Of a DNA stretch of 64,000 nt, positions 41,182 to 50,523 are shown piece by piece (position 1 is the first letter of the stretch; every line of letters begins with the position of its first letter). Origin of the DNA: UBA10649 sp963700745 (GTDB lineage Bacteria > Actinomycetota > Actinomycetes > S36-B12). The notes below the pieces were generated by a model. That model worked only from the letters and a program-made list of their open reading frames with translations, was not told the origin of the DNA and searched no databases. A program made the translations under genes and the position numbers. Where the stretch lies: contig CAVOYT010000013.1 of assembly GCA_963700745.1 (NCBI GenBank), positions 434,001-498,000 on the forward strand. The letters run 5' to 3'.

Positions 41182-41883
41182 CGCTGCCTTGATGTCGCGT
41201 GCGTACGCGTCGACGAACGGCATGCCGCCCAGGGCCAGGATGGCATCCCGAAGAATGGTGACGATCTCGTCGGCGTCCATCGTCCGAGCATCGATCGGAA
41301 GCGCCGGTGACAGGGCGATCTCGACCTGACGGCGCCCCCGCTTGCTGCCCAGGTAGGTGGTCGTGATCGCATGGACCGGCACGTCCGGGTTGCCTTGGAT
41401 CACCGGTATGAGGATCCGCTTGTGCAGTCGGTGCAGCGACTTGTGGTCCGGGGACCTCGTGCCCTCGGGGTACAGGCCGAGCTTGCCGCCGTCATCGAGC
41501 GTGCGCCTGGCCATGTCGAGTGCCCACCGCGTGGACTCCTCGTCCCCTCGGCGCAGGGGGATCTGGCCCATCAGCCGGAAGAAGACCGCCCCGCGCCGCT
41601 CGAACACCTCCACCTTGGTGAAGGCCGTGACGCGCCACCAGTGGCTGATCACCGCGGCCACCGGGTCCATGGCCGAGACATGATTGCCCACCAGGATGGC
41701 TGCTCCTGGCGTCACGTTCTGCGAGCCGGTCGCCCGCACCGACCAGCGCAGGCGCAAGACTCGCATCGCGGCGATCGTGGCCCAGTAGGTCCGAGCGCGC
41801 CCCGGACGCCCGATTCGCACGCCGGGGTAGAGGACACGGCCCTCCGCGAGAGCTGCCTGGTAGTCGGCAGGTTCTGCGCTCAT
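41170..41883 (-). CDS. 1-acyl-sn-glycerol-3-phosphate acyltransferase family protein
   Basis: A PlsC-type glycerolipid acyltransferase, 237 residues. Motif I is VGNHVSAMDPVAAV (NHxxxxD), motif II is FFRLMGQIPLRRGD, and motif III is LGLYPEGTRSPD. There is no obvious membrane helix, so it is probably a peripheral membrane enzyme of phospholipid synthesis. It lies 24 nt downstream of the glutamate decarboxylase gene on the same strand; a functional link is not apparent. Confidence 0.9.
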   Translation of the reverse strand: MSAEPADYQAALAEGRVLYPGVRIGRPGRARTYWATIAAMRVLRLRWSVRATGSQNVTPGAAILVGNHVSAMDPVAAVISHWWRVTAFTKVEVFERRGAVFFRLMGQIPLRRGDEESTRWALDMARRTLDDGGKLGLYPEGTRSPDHKSLHRLHKRILIPVIQGNPDVPVHAITTTYLGSKRGRRQVEIALSPALPIDARTMDADEIVTILRDAILALGGMPFVDAYARDIKAASRP

Positions 41884-41907
41884 GTGCTGCTCACCGTCCG
41901 AGTCGCT

Positions 41908-43302
41908 TCAGTGCCGGAACGACTCAGTGTGACTCGGGTCGTGCGGGAGTCGCGAGGGCAAACTCTCGAGGAAGGCGGTAGCAGTGGCGAGATCATCGTA
42001 GAAGAGTTCTGCGAGATCGTGGCCGAATCCGTTGCGAACCACCACGCGCAGCCCTGACACCTCCGTCAGATTGGCTGGCAGGCTGTAGGCCGGGACCTGC
42101 CAGCCGCGTTCGCGCATCTTGGCGGACACGTCGTACACGGTGTAGTTGGTCACGTCTGGCTTGAGCCGGAAGAAGAAGACCGGCAGCTCGGAGCCGTCCG
42201 ACAGCAGTTCGTATGGGCCGAGGTCGGCGATGCGGCCCGACAGGTACCGGGCCGTGTCGCGACAGGCCTGCTGGATCTCGCGGTAGCCCTCGCGGCCCAG
42301 TCGGATCAGGTTGTAGTACTGGGCGATGACCTGGGAACCCGGCCGGGAGAAGTTCAGGGCGAAGGTGGGCATGTCGCCGCCCAGGTAGTTGACGTGGAAC
42401 ACGAGGTCCTCGGGCAGGTCCTCTGGCGTGCGCCAGACGACCCAGCCGACCCCGGGGTAGACCAGTCCGTACTTGTGACCGGAGGCATTGATCGACCGCA
42501 CCCGGGGAACTCGGAAGTCCCATTCCAGTTCGGTATCCAGGAAGGGGGCGACAAACCCGCCAGAGGCCGCGTCGACGTGGACCGGAATATCGGGACCGCC
42601 GGAAGCCGCAAGCGCGTCCAGCGCGTCGGCGATGTCCTTGACCGGCTCGTACGATCCGTCGAAGGTCGACCCGAGGATCGCCACGACGCCGATGGTGTTC
42701 TCGTCGCACAGCTTGAGTGCCTCCTCGGCGTTCAGCTGCAGGCGACCCTCCTCGATCGGGGCGTACCGGGGCTCCACATCCCAGTAGCGGCAGAACTTCT
42801 CCCACACCACCTGGACGTTGATCCCCATCACGAGGTTGGGCTTGTCGGTCGGCAGGCCCGCAGCCTCGCGACGTTGCCGCCACCGCCACTTGAGCGCCAG
42901 CCCGGCGAGCATCACGGCCTCACTCGACCCGGTCGTCGACGTGCCCGTGGCCGACTCGTGATCGGGGGAGTTCCACAGTGCCGACAGCATCCGCACGCAG
43001 CGGCCCTCGATCGCCGCCGTCTGCGGGTACTCGTCCTTGTCGATCATGTTCTTGTCCATGGTCTCGGCGAACAGCACGTTCGCCTGCTCGTCCATGAACG
43101 TCGTCACGAACGTCGCCACGTTCTGCCTGGAGTTCCCGTCCAGCATGAGCTCGTCATGGATCAGCCGGTAGGCGACCCGAGGATCCATCCCATCATCCGG
43201 AATCTCGTCCTTCGGGATGCCGATCGCCGCCCGCGGCCGTGCGTACACCGGGGTGATCGCGTGCCGGCCAATTTCCTCGAGGTCCTCCGAATGCAGTGCC
43301 AT
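41908..43302 (-). CDS. gad: Glutamate decarboxylase
   Basis: PLP-dependent decarboxylation of glutamate to GABA, consuming a proton. The 464-residue protein aligns closely with bacterial GadA/GadB: GTSTTGSSEAVMLAGLALKW, VHVDAASGGFVAPF (cofactor Asp) and the Schiff-base Lys277 in INASGHKYGLVYPGVGWVVW. The C-terminus ends SFRH, resembling the NSFKHT tail whose histidine gates E. coli GadB at neutral pH. No glutamate/GABA antiporter gene is adjacent. TAGATT stands 6 nt before ATG 43302. It is divergent from a c-di-GMP enzyme gene. Confidence 0.95.
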   Translation of the reverse strand: MALHSEDLEEIGRHAITPVYARPRAAIGIPKDEIPDDGMDPRVAYRLIHDELMLDGNSRQNVATFVTTFMDEQANVLFAETMDKNMIDKDEYPQTAAIEGRCVRMLSALWNSPDHESATGTSTTGSSEAVMLAGLALKWRWRQRREAAGLPTDKPNLVMGINVQVVWEKFCRYWDVEPRYAPIEEGRLQLNAEEALKLCDENTIGVVAILGSTFDGSYEPVKDIADALDALAASGGPDIPVHVDAASGGFVAPFLDTELEWDFRVPRVRSINASGHKYGLVYPGVGWVVWRTPEDLPEDLVFHVNYLGGDMPTFALNFSRPGSQVIAQYYNLIRLGREGYREIQQACRDTARYLSGRIADLGPYELLSDGSELPVFFFRLKPDVTNYTVYDVSAKMRERGWQVPAYSLPANLTEVSGLRVVVRNGFGHDLAELFYDDLATATAFLESLPSRLPHDPSHTESFRH

Positions 43303-43308
43303 GTCGTA

Positions 43309-43314
43309 AATCTA
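43309..43314 (-). promoter_or_regulatory. -10 hexamer (TAGATT) of gad
   Basis: On the minus strand TAGATT ends 6 nt before ATG 43302. Confidence 0.5.
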
Positions 43315-43392
43315 GCCCAGGCTCTCCTCCTCGGAATACGTGCCGCGATCTGGTAGGAAAGGCCCAGCGCTCGCCGCTCGGATGGACCTAGC

Positions 43393-46260
43393 ATGGCAGC
43401 GCCGAACCGGGCCACGCGGAGCGGGGGTGACCAGTGCAGTCCGAACCAGCCGTCATCCGATTCCGCTCCGGTGGACCCCGAAACGGTCATGTGGGAGATG
43501 TCCGTCGACTTGCTGGCGATCGCCAACCAGGAGGGCTTCTTCACCCGCGTGAGTCCCAGCTGGGAGCGCGCGCTGGGCCATTCGATGGAGACGATGACGG
43601 GTCGGCCCTACATCGAGTTCGTCCACCCCGAAGACGTCGCCGACACCCTCGCGGCCGCCGCTGAGCTGTCGGTGCCCGGGCACGTCACCATCGGCTTCGA
43701 CTGCCGCTACCGGGCAGCAGACGGCAGCTACCACTGGCTGGACTGGAACGTGCAGGTCACGGACCAGGGCGAGCTCTACTGCATCGCCCGCGATGTGACC
43801 GAGCTGCGGAAGGCGCAGGACGAACTCAGGGTCGCCGCGCGGTACACCCGACGCCTCATCGAGGCGAGCCTGGATCCCCTGATCACGGTGAACGCCAACG
43901 GTGCCATCACGGATGTCAACGAGGCCGCCGAGATCGCCACCGGCCGGACCCGGGGCGACTTGATCGGAAGCGATTTCGGCGACTACTTCACCGATCCGGC
44001 CGCGGCCCGTGGGGCCTATGAGGAGGCGTTCGCACGAGGCAGGGTGACGGACGTCCCGCTCGCCATCCGGCATCTGTCCGGTCCGCCGATGCACGTCGTC
44101 TTCAATGCGACGGTGTACCGGGACGATCGTGGGTACATCGCCGGCGTGTTTGCGGCCGCGCGGGACGTCACGAAGCTTCGACAGGTCAGCGAGGCCCTGA
44201 GGGCTGAGTCCCAGTTCCGGCTCGCCATGGAGTACTCCGCCAGCGCGATGTGCCTCGTCGCTCCCGACGGCAGGTTCCTGCGGGGGAACCAGGCCATTAC
44301 GGAGCTTCTCGGGCGTAGCGAGGCGGAGCTCCAGAGATCGACCTGGCAGCAGCTGACTCACCCCGATGACCTCGACACAGACCTCACGCTCCTCGGGGAA
44401 ATCCTCGACGGCACCAGGGATCGATATCGACTCGTGAAGCGGTACCTGCGGCCGGATGGGGAGGTCATCTGGGGGGACCTGTCAGTCGGTGCGGTGCGCA
44501 ACGCGGACGGCACCGTTCACTACCTGGTGTCGCACATCATCGACATCACGGAACGGGTGCGGGCCGAGGTCGCCCTGGCTGAGCGAGAGGGCATGCTCCG
44601 CCTCGTCCTCGACAACTCGGCTGAGTCAGTCATGCGCATCGATCGAGACCTGCGGATCGAGTACGTGAACGAGCGAGTGGCGGCCCTCGCCGGCATTCCG
44701 ATGGGGGAGTGGCTCGGCAAGACCTTCAAGGAACTCGGCTTCGCGCACGACTTGTGCGAGCTCTGGGACGGGCATCATCGTCGGGTCTTCGACACCGGCG
44801 AGCCGGTGACGTACGAGTACGACATCGAGAACCTCGAGGGGCATCGTTGGTACGAGGTCACCGCGACTCCTGATCAGACGGGCGATGACGAAATCGAACA
44901 CATCGTTACGACTGCCTGGGACATCACCAGCCGGAAGGCCTCTGACGCCGAGCTCCAGCACCTGGCAACGCGAGACCCACTCACCGGACTGGCCAATCGC
45001 ACGGCGCTGGTGGACGAGATCCACCGTGCGCTAAGCGCGGGACGACGGGCGGACACCTCGACCGCCGTGCTCCTGCTTGACCTGGACCGGTTCAAGAACG
45101 TGAACGATTCCCTGGGGCACGCCGTCGGCGACGCCCTGCTACGGGCGGCGGCGGACCGGATGCTTGCCACGGTTCGCGGGAGCGACCTGGTCGCCCGCGC
45201 AGGTGGCGATGAATTCGTGGTGGTGATGCGCGACCTCGCCGCGCCCTCGGAGGCCTTCCACGGGGCGTGGCGCCTGGTGAGTGCCTTCCGTGAGCCTTTC
45301 ACCATCGAGGGCGCCGAGATGTTCACTACCGCCAGCATCGGGGTGGCCATCGCATCGAATGGGAGCCAGCCGGACGACCTGGTACGCGAAGCCGACAGTG
45401 CCCTCTACGTGGCAAAGGAGGACGGCCGCGATCGCGTGTCGGTGTTCAACGAGGAGCTCCGTGCCGCCGCGACCGCGCGGCTGACGATCGAGGGCGAGCT
45501 CCGCCATGCGCTGGAGCGGGACGAGCTCGAGGTCTGGTACCAACCGGAGATCGAACTCTCCAGCGGTCGCGTCGTCGCGGTGGAGGCCCTTCTCCGCTGG
45601 CGCCGGCCCAACGGCGTGATCTTTCCGGCGGAACAATTCATCGGCGTGGCTGAGGACACCGGACTGATCCTCAGCATCGGCGACTGGGTGCTTCAGCAGG
45701 TCTGTGCCCAGGCAGCGGCGTGGGCACGGATGCCAGAGCACGCGCCGTTGACGGTGCGAGTCAACCTCTCAGCCGTGCAACTCAATGAGGCGGGTCTTCT
45801 CGACTCCGTCGACCGGGCCCTTTCGGACAGCGAGCTTGATCCCGCTGTTCTCTGCGTCGAGATCACCGAGACCGCCCTCCTTCGCGAGACGGCGGTCGTG
45901 CGCGAGAACCTCGCCGGACTGCGAAGCCGGGGAATCCAGATCGCGGTGGACGACTTCGGCACCGGGTATGCATCCCTCGCCTATCTTCGGGACTATCCGG
46001 TGCATCTGCTGAAGATCGACCGTAGCTTCGTCTCCACGCTGACCACCAGCTCCCGCAGCCACGGCCTGGTGGCCGGCATCGTCGCGCTCGCTGACGCGCT
46101 GGGGATCTCGGTCACGGCCGAAGGGGTCGAGACCCAGGCCCAGACCGACGTCCTGCGCGCGCTTCGGTGCCCGGGTGCCCAGGGCTTCCTCTACTCACCC
46201 GCGGTGCCGAGTGATGAGCTGACCAGCCTCCTCGGACGGCGATTCGATCGGGTGGAATAG
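43393..46260 (+). CDS. Bifunctional diguanylate cyclase/phosphodiesterase with four PAS domains
   Basis: A 955-residue soluble cyclic-di-GMP enzyme. Four consecutive PAS domains occupy about residues 30-520 (openings SVDLLAIANQEGFFTRVSPS, ASLDPLITVNANGAITDVNE, YSASAMCLVAPDGRFLRGNQ and SAESVMRIDRDLRIEYVNER), each closing with an ARDVT- or IDITE-type PAC strand. The GGDEF domain follows, with intact GGDEF at about residues 604-608 and LDLDRFKNVNDSLGH. The EAL domain has EALLRWRRP at about 731 and VDDFGTGYASLAYLRDYP. Both active sites look intact. No membrane helix is present. The start is the first in-frame ATG; later starts are possible. Confidence 0.93.
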   Translation: MAAPNRATRSGGDQCSPNQPSSDSAPVDPETVMWEMSVDLLAIANQEGFFTRVSPSWERALGHSMETMTGRPYIEFVHPEDVADTLAAAAELSVPGHVTIGFDCRYRAADGSYHWLDWNVQVTDQGELYCIARDVTELRKAQDELRVAARYTRRLIEASLDPLITVNANGAITDVNEAAEIATGRTRGDLIGSDFGDYFTDPAAARGAYEEAFARGRVTDVPLAIRHLSGPPMHVVFNATVYRDDRGYIAGVFAAARDVTKLRQVSEALRAESQFRLAMEYSASAMCLVAPDGRFLRGNQAITELLGRSEAELQRSTWQQLTHPDDLDTDLTLLGEILDGTRDRYRLVKRYLRPDGEVIWGDLSVGAVRNADGTVHYLVSHIIDITERVRAEVALAEREGMLRLVLDNSAESVMRIDRDLRIEYVNERVAALAGIPMGEWLGKTFKELGFAHDLCELWDGHHRRVFDTGEPVTYEYDIENLEGHRWYEVTATPDQTGDDEIEHIVTTAWDITSRKASDAELQHLATRDPLTGLANRTALVDEIHRALSAGRRADTSTAVLLLDLDRFKNVNDSLGHAVGDALLRAAADRMLATVRGSDLVARAGGDEFVVVMRDLAAPSEAFHGAWRLVSAFREPFTIEGAEMFTTASIGVAIASNGSQPDDLVREADSALYVAKEDGRDRVSVFNEELRAAATARLTIEGELRHALERDELEVWYQPEIELSSGRVVAVEALLRWRRPNGVIFPAEQFIGVAEDTGLILSIGDWVLQQVCAQAAAWARMPEHAPLTVRVNLSAVQLNEAGLLDSVDRALSDSELDPAVLCVEITETALLRETAVVRENLAGLRSRGIQIAVDDFGTGYASLAYLRDYPVHLLKIDRSFVSTLTTSSRSHGLVAGIVALADALGISVTAEGVETQAQTDVLRALRCPGAQGFLYSPAVPSDELTSLLGRRFDRVE

Positions 46261-46309
46261 GCATGACGGCCTGGATCCCCGAGGCCAGCCCGGCTGACCT
46301 GGATCCGAT

Positions 46310-48820
46310 CTACGCGACGGGTTCGGGTGCGGGTCGGCCGTAGAGGTACCCCTGGGCGTGCTCCCATCCGGCGGCCGCGACAACGTCGGCCTGCTGGGAG
46401 GTCTCCACGCCCTCGGCGATACCGACCAAGCCCAGCCGCCGGACAAGTGCGGCCAGCCCCGAAACGATTGCTGCCGTTCGCCTATCGGTCGCGGTCACGT
46501 CCTGGACGAAACTGGCGTCGAGCTTGATGCCGGTGACCGGGAGGTCGCGCAGCAGGGAGATGGGGGAGTAGCCGGTGCCGAAGTCATCGAGGTGCAGCCC
46601 CACGCCGATGTCGCGAAGACCACGCAGATCGGCGAGCGTCGAACTCATCGCACTCAGAACCGCGGTCTCGGTGACCTCGATGACCAAGCGCTCCGGCGGC
46701 ACCCCGTACCTGTCAAGGGTCGACCGGAATGATGCCGCCCAGTCGGGCTGGCCCAACTGCACCGCGGACACATTGACACTCATGCAACGAGTGTCGCCAG
46801 GGTGTTCGGACAGGTATCGGCACACATCGTCGAGGACCAGGTCACCCAGGCCCGAGATCAGGCCGGTCTCCTCGGCGACCCCAAGGAATTCGGACGGAGG
46901 CAGGACGCCTCGACTCGGGTGCCGCCAGCGCACCAGGGCCTCGTGGCCGGCCACCGTGCCGTCCGCGAAGGAGACGATGGGCATGTAGTGGGCAACGAAT
47001 TGCCGTTGGGCGATCGCGGCGGAGATCTCCTCGACGAGGACCATCCTGGCAACGGCGTGCCGGTGCATGTCCTCGTCGGAGAACTGCCACCTGTTTCGGC
47101 CGCCGGCCTTGGCGCGGAACAGGGCGGCGTCGGCGTCTCGGAGCATGCTCTCGGAGGTGGACCGAGCGGTGGACATGCTGATCCCGATGGACGCGGCCGG
47201 AACGAACTGGTGGCCGCTGAGGAGCACTGTCGAAGACAGCCCCTCCAGGATCGCGTGGGCAACCGTCTCCAGTTCGGAGGCCGAGGTCACGTCCGGGGCA
47301 AGGATGATGAATTCGTCACCGCCCGACCGCCCGAGGTGACACGACGTCGGAACTGCGGCCTGCAGGCGCTCCGCAACCTGGATGAGGAGCTCGTCACCGG
47401 CAGTGTGGCCAAGGGAATCGTTGACCACCTTGAACTGATCGAGGTCCACGAGCAGGAGTCCCACGTGCCGGCCTGTGCGCTTGGCCGCCTGGAGCTCGCT
47501 CGGCAGGATGTCCAGGATCCAGAGTCGGTTGCGCAGTCCCGTGAGGGAGTCGTGCAGAGCCTGGTATTCCAGATCGGCTCTCGCCTGACGCTCGGCCGTC
47601 ACGTCCTCCACCTGGACCAGGAACCGCACGGAGCGGGCCGGTGTGGCCGGCAGCGCGACGACGGCACATCGGGTCCACACGGCTGTGCCTGATCGATGAA
47701 GCAGTCGTAGGTCGCTGAGAACCAAACTGCCCTCGCGTTGCTCGATCCCCAGCATCGAGGCGCGGAGTCGATCCCGGTCGTCCTCGTGAACGAAACTCTC
47801 GACCGACGTGCCTTCCCACGCGACGCGGGGGTGTCCAAGCAACCGACTCAGCGATCTGTTGGCCTCGAGGACGTACCCCCCGCTGTTCACGATGGCCATG
47901 CCGATGGCCGCCGAGTGCACCGCCGAGCGGAACACCGCCTCGGAGTCCGCAAGATTCGTCTCAGCAATCGTCTGCTCGTGAACGTCCCGCAGTCCCACTG
48001 CCATGCCGTCGTGCTCGCCTACTGCTGTCAGGACGGGACTGGCGAGGATCGCCATCCAGCGGTAGTCACCGGACTTGGTGCGGTAGCGAGCTGTTACCCG
48101 CACGCGTTCGGTGCCCCCGCGCACCTTCGCCCGCTTCTCGAGGATCCGGTCCTGGTCGTCCACGTGGATCAGGTCCAGTGACGGCGTGCCGATGAGGTCG
48201 GCCAGCGACCACCCGAGCGCGGCTTCGATCGATGGCGAGATCCACGTGAACCGTCCGGACGCGTCGGTCCGGTACACAACGTCCGATGCGTGCTCCGCCA
48301 GCAGGCGGAACTGCTGGCGTGACTCGCGCATCTCGGATTCGCGGGTCATCTGCTCGGTGACGTCCCGGCCGAGCATGACGTAGCCGTCCCCGAAGGGGAA
48401 CACCTCGAAGTCGAAGGAACCCTTCACGCCGTTCTCGTCGAAGGCTGGGATGCTGATCTGACGCTTGCGCCCCGACTCGACGATGTCCCGATAGTTAGCG
48501 AAGAGGCCGGTCGGCACGTGCGACGGGAACAACTCGACCAGCCCACGACCGATGAGGTCCTCCGCCGGACGATTCATCATGTGCAGGGCAGCCGTGTTCA
48601 GGTAGCGATACTCGAAGTCGGTGATGGTGCCATCCGCGTCACGACGAGAACTGGTGATGATGAGGATCTCGTCGACCTGGTCCATGGCGTCGCGGAATAC
48701 GTGATCAGGATCGATCCCCGTCGAGGGGACCGGTTCCACCTGCGCGTTGTCCACGACGACCCCAACCCCGGTGAGTCCGTGCACAGAAACTGCGGGAGAT
48801 CCCCGCCCGCCTGCATGCAC
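46310..48820 (-). CDS. Bifunctional diguanylate cyclase/phosphodiesterase with three PAS domains
   Basis: A second c-di-GMP enzyme, about 836 residues, convergent with the first. Three PAS domains (DQVDEILIITSSRRDADGTI, HASDVVYRTDASGRFTWISP, AAIGMAIVNSGGYVLEANRS) precede a GGDEF domain with intact RSGGDEF and LVDLDQFKVVNDSLGHTAGD. The EAL domain has HEALVRWRHPSRGVLPPSEF and LDDFGTGYSPISLLRDLP. The frame stays open upstream to 49003, but that part would overlap the divergent secreted-protein gene and has no domain. GTG 48820 is a reasoned choice among several in-frame GTG codons, so the N-terminus is uncertain. Confidence 0.9.
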   Translation of the reverse strand: MHAGGRGSPAVSVHGLTGVGVVVDNAQVEPVPSTGIDPDHVFRDAMDQVDEILIITSSRRDADGTITDFEYRYLNTAALHMMNRPAEDLIGRGLVELFPSHVPTGLFANYRDIVESGRKRQISIPAFDENGVKGSFDFEVFPFGDGYVMLGRDVTEQMTRESEMRESRQQFRLLAEHASDVVYRTDASGRFTWISPSIEAALGWSLADLIGTPSLDLIHVDDQDRILEKRAKVRGGTERVRVTARYRTKSGDYRWMAILASPVLTAVGEHDGMAVGLRDVHEQTIAETNLADSEAVFRSAVHSAAIGMAIVNSGGYVLEANRSLSRLLGHPRVAWEGTSVESFVHEDDRDRLRASMLGIEQREGSLVLSDLRLLHRSGTAVWTRCAVVALPATPARSVRFLVQVEDVTAERQARADLEYQALHDSLTGLRNRLWILDILPSELQAAKRTGRHVGLLLVDLDQFKVVNDSLGHTAGDELLIQVAERLQAAVPTSCHLGRSGGDEFIILAPDVTSASELETVAHAILEGLSSTVLLSGHQFVPAASIGISMSTARSTSESMLRDADAALFRAKAGGRNRWQFSDEDMHRHAVARMVLVEEISAAIAQRQFVAHYMPIVSFADGTVAGHEALVRWRHPSRGVLPPSEFLGVAEETGLISGLGDLVLDDVCRYLSEHPGDTRCMSVNVSAVQLGQPDWAASFRSTLDRYGVPPERLVIEVTETAVLSAMSSTLADLRGLRDIGVGLHLDDFGTGYSPISLLRDLPVTGIKLDASFVQDVTATDRRTAAIVSGLAALVRRLGLVGIAEGVETSQQADVVAAAGWEHAQGYLYGRPAPEPVA

Positions 48821-48927
48821 GCCCAGTGTGACAGCGAACCGTGACGGGATGCGCGGCCAATGCTCAAAGAAGGACTCGGCGAGCAAACGCTGCCGCGTCA
48901 GCGGATAGTAGAAGCGAGGGAGTCGCC

Positions 48928-50490
48928 ATGCGCACGCAGTCATGGGTCGTCGGTGCTGCCATCGCCTGCCTGCTCGTGTCGACAACACCGAGTCAGGCCG
49001 CATCCTCGGATCCGGCAGAGGCGCTGGCCGAGGCAGCCCGAACTACCGCGACCATGGCGCTGTCCGGCATCGACGTCACACAGGAGATCAGGCTCAGCAA
49101 GGCGGCCCAACTATTCGACGTGCTGACGCCTCGTGTTCGCGGCCGGGTCTCGGCCGGCAGCACCCTGCGGGCCCACGGTGCGATGACCGCCGACGGGCGC
49201 AAGTCCTACATCGTGCGGGATGCGACTGGGCGACTGATTGCGGCGATGGGTCAAACCGACGTGTCCGAGGGAGGTGAGTGGGCCACCCCGTCTGCCATCT
49301 GGCTTCAGGACGATGAGCAGGATTTCTCCCGTGATCGCCGGATAGCCCAATCGACGGCCCTCACCGGGCTGGCGAGCGGTCGGCTCGGAAGGCGACCTTT
49401 GGTGTGGATGTACAACCCCGTCGATCTGGTCGTCCCGCCGCAGGCCGAAGACGACTTCCTGTGGAGCAACATGCGCCTCACCACCGACGTCTCGGGTCGA
49501 CTGATCGTCACTGGCGACATCGACGAGGTGGATACCGAGAGTGACGATCCGTGCAAGCACATGGACGTGAAGGTCACCATCGGCGCAAGCGGAGCTATCG
49601 ACGCTGCAGAGTGGACCGATGTATGCCCGGGCCGCGGCCGGGTTCAGTTCGCCGCCACCGCCACATACCTGGACCCGGTCCTCGACCAGCCGACGCATCC
49701 TCGGCTGACGGCCGATGCGGCAATGACGCGAAGGGCACCTGGCGCATCGGTGGCCTGGCGTGCACTCGCCCGTGCGTCATCGCGAACGATGACGCAAACC
49801 ACGGAGGGTTTTCAGGTGACGATCGTCAACTCCTTCAACGGCGAGACACCGCGAACGTGGGAGGTGACCTACCTGATCGACGGATCCGTCCTGGGACCGT
49901 CGGGTCAACCGGCGTACAGCTACTCCTCGAGCAGCGGCCCGAATGCCTTCGGCTGGAACCCGGACGACCGAACGTGGATGATGATTCCGCCCAAATCGCA
50001 GCCCGGGAGCTTCGACTGGACCAAGGCGGTCGAGGCGGCCGGCGTCACCGCGACGACGATCAGCCATGTGCCCGCCGTGCCCAGCCTCGGTACGTCCGCG
50101 CGGCTGGCACGTATACCGGCCTGGGGGCCGTCACGCGTCACGATCGCGCTGGCGGATGCCCTGAGCATCCTGGATGCGGTCAACGTCGCCGGTCAGCCTG
50201 GCGTGGTCACCCGGGTCGCGGCGAAGAATGGGGGCTGGGTCTATCGGATCAGGCCCCGCCCGGGTCGCTCAAGGGTAGTCATCACGCCGACCGGAATCGG
50301 GGTTGATGAGATGCGAGTGACGGTGAATGCCGAAGGCGCCGTCGAGAAGACCGTGTCGACATCCAGCGGTCGCAACGGCAGCACACGGTATGTCCGAACG
50401 ATCGTCACTGGTCCGGTGTCCGTCGCCAGGCCGGAGCCACCCACCATCGACTACTCGGTCATCGCACCATTCCTAACGCAGACCGAGTAG
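48928..50490 (+). CDS. Secreted protein of unknown function
   Basis: A 520-residue protein with a clear Sec signal peptide (MRTQSWVVGAAIACLLVSTT, probable cleavage after SQA near residue 24) and no further membrane helix. The mature part has no domain that I recognise. It contains segments such as LRAHGAMTADGRKSYIVRD and WTDVCPGRGRVQFAATATYL, a Ser-rich stretch YSYSSSSGPNAFGW, and LADALSILDAVNVAGQPGVV. Only two cysteines are evident in the mature part (DDPCKHMD and TDVCPG), which could form a disulfide. ATG 48928 follows GCGAGGGAG. It lies between a c-di-GMP enzyme and a GH3 hydrolase. Confidence 0.75.
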   Translation: MRTQSWVVGAAIACLLVSTTPSQAASSDPAEALAEAARTTATMALSGIDVTQEIRLSKAAQLFDVLTPRVRGRVSAGSTLRAHGAMTADGRKSYIVRDATGRLIAAMGQTDVSEGGEWATPSAIWLQDDEQDFSRDRRIAQSTALTGLASGRLGRRPLVWMYNPVDLVVPPQAEDDFLWSNMRLTTDVSGRLIVTGDIDEVDTESDDPCKHMDVKVTIGASGAIDAAEWTDVCPGRGRVQFAATATYLDPVLDQPTHPRLTADAAMTRRAPGASVAWRALARASSRTMTQTTEGFQVTIVNSFNGETPRTWEVTYLIDGSVLGPSGQPAYSYSSSSGPNAFGWNPDDRTWMMIPPKSQPGSFDWTKAVEAAGVTATTISHVPAVPSLGTSARLARIPAWGPSRVTIALADALSILDAVNVAGQPGVVTRVAAKNGGWVYRIRPRPGRSRVVITPTGIGVDEMRVTVNAEGAVEKTVSTSSGRNGSTRYVRTIVTGPVSVARPEPPTIDYSVIAPFLTQTE

Positions 50491-50523
50491 GCCACTCGAC
50501 CACCACGACGTGGAAGACCGTCG

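Noticed and set aside
48821..49003. Extra 61 N-terminal residues on the second GGDEF-EAL protein
   Set aside because: They have no domain character and lie antisense to the promoter and signal peptide of the divergent secreted-protein gene.
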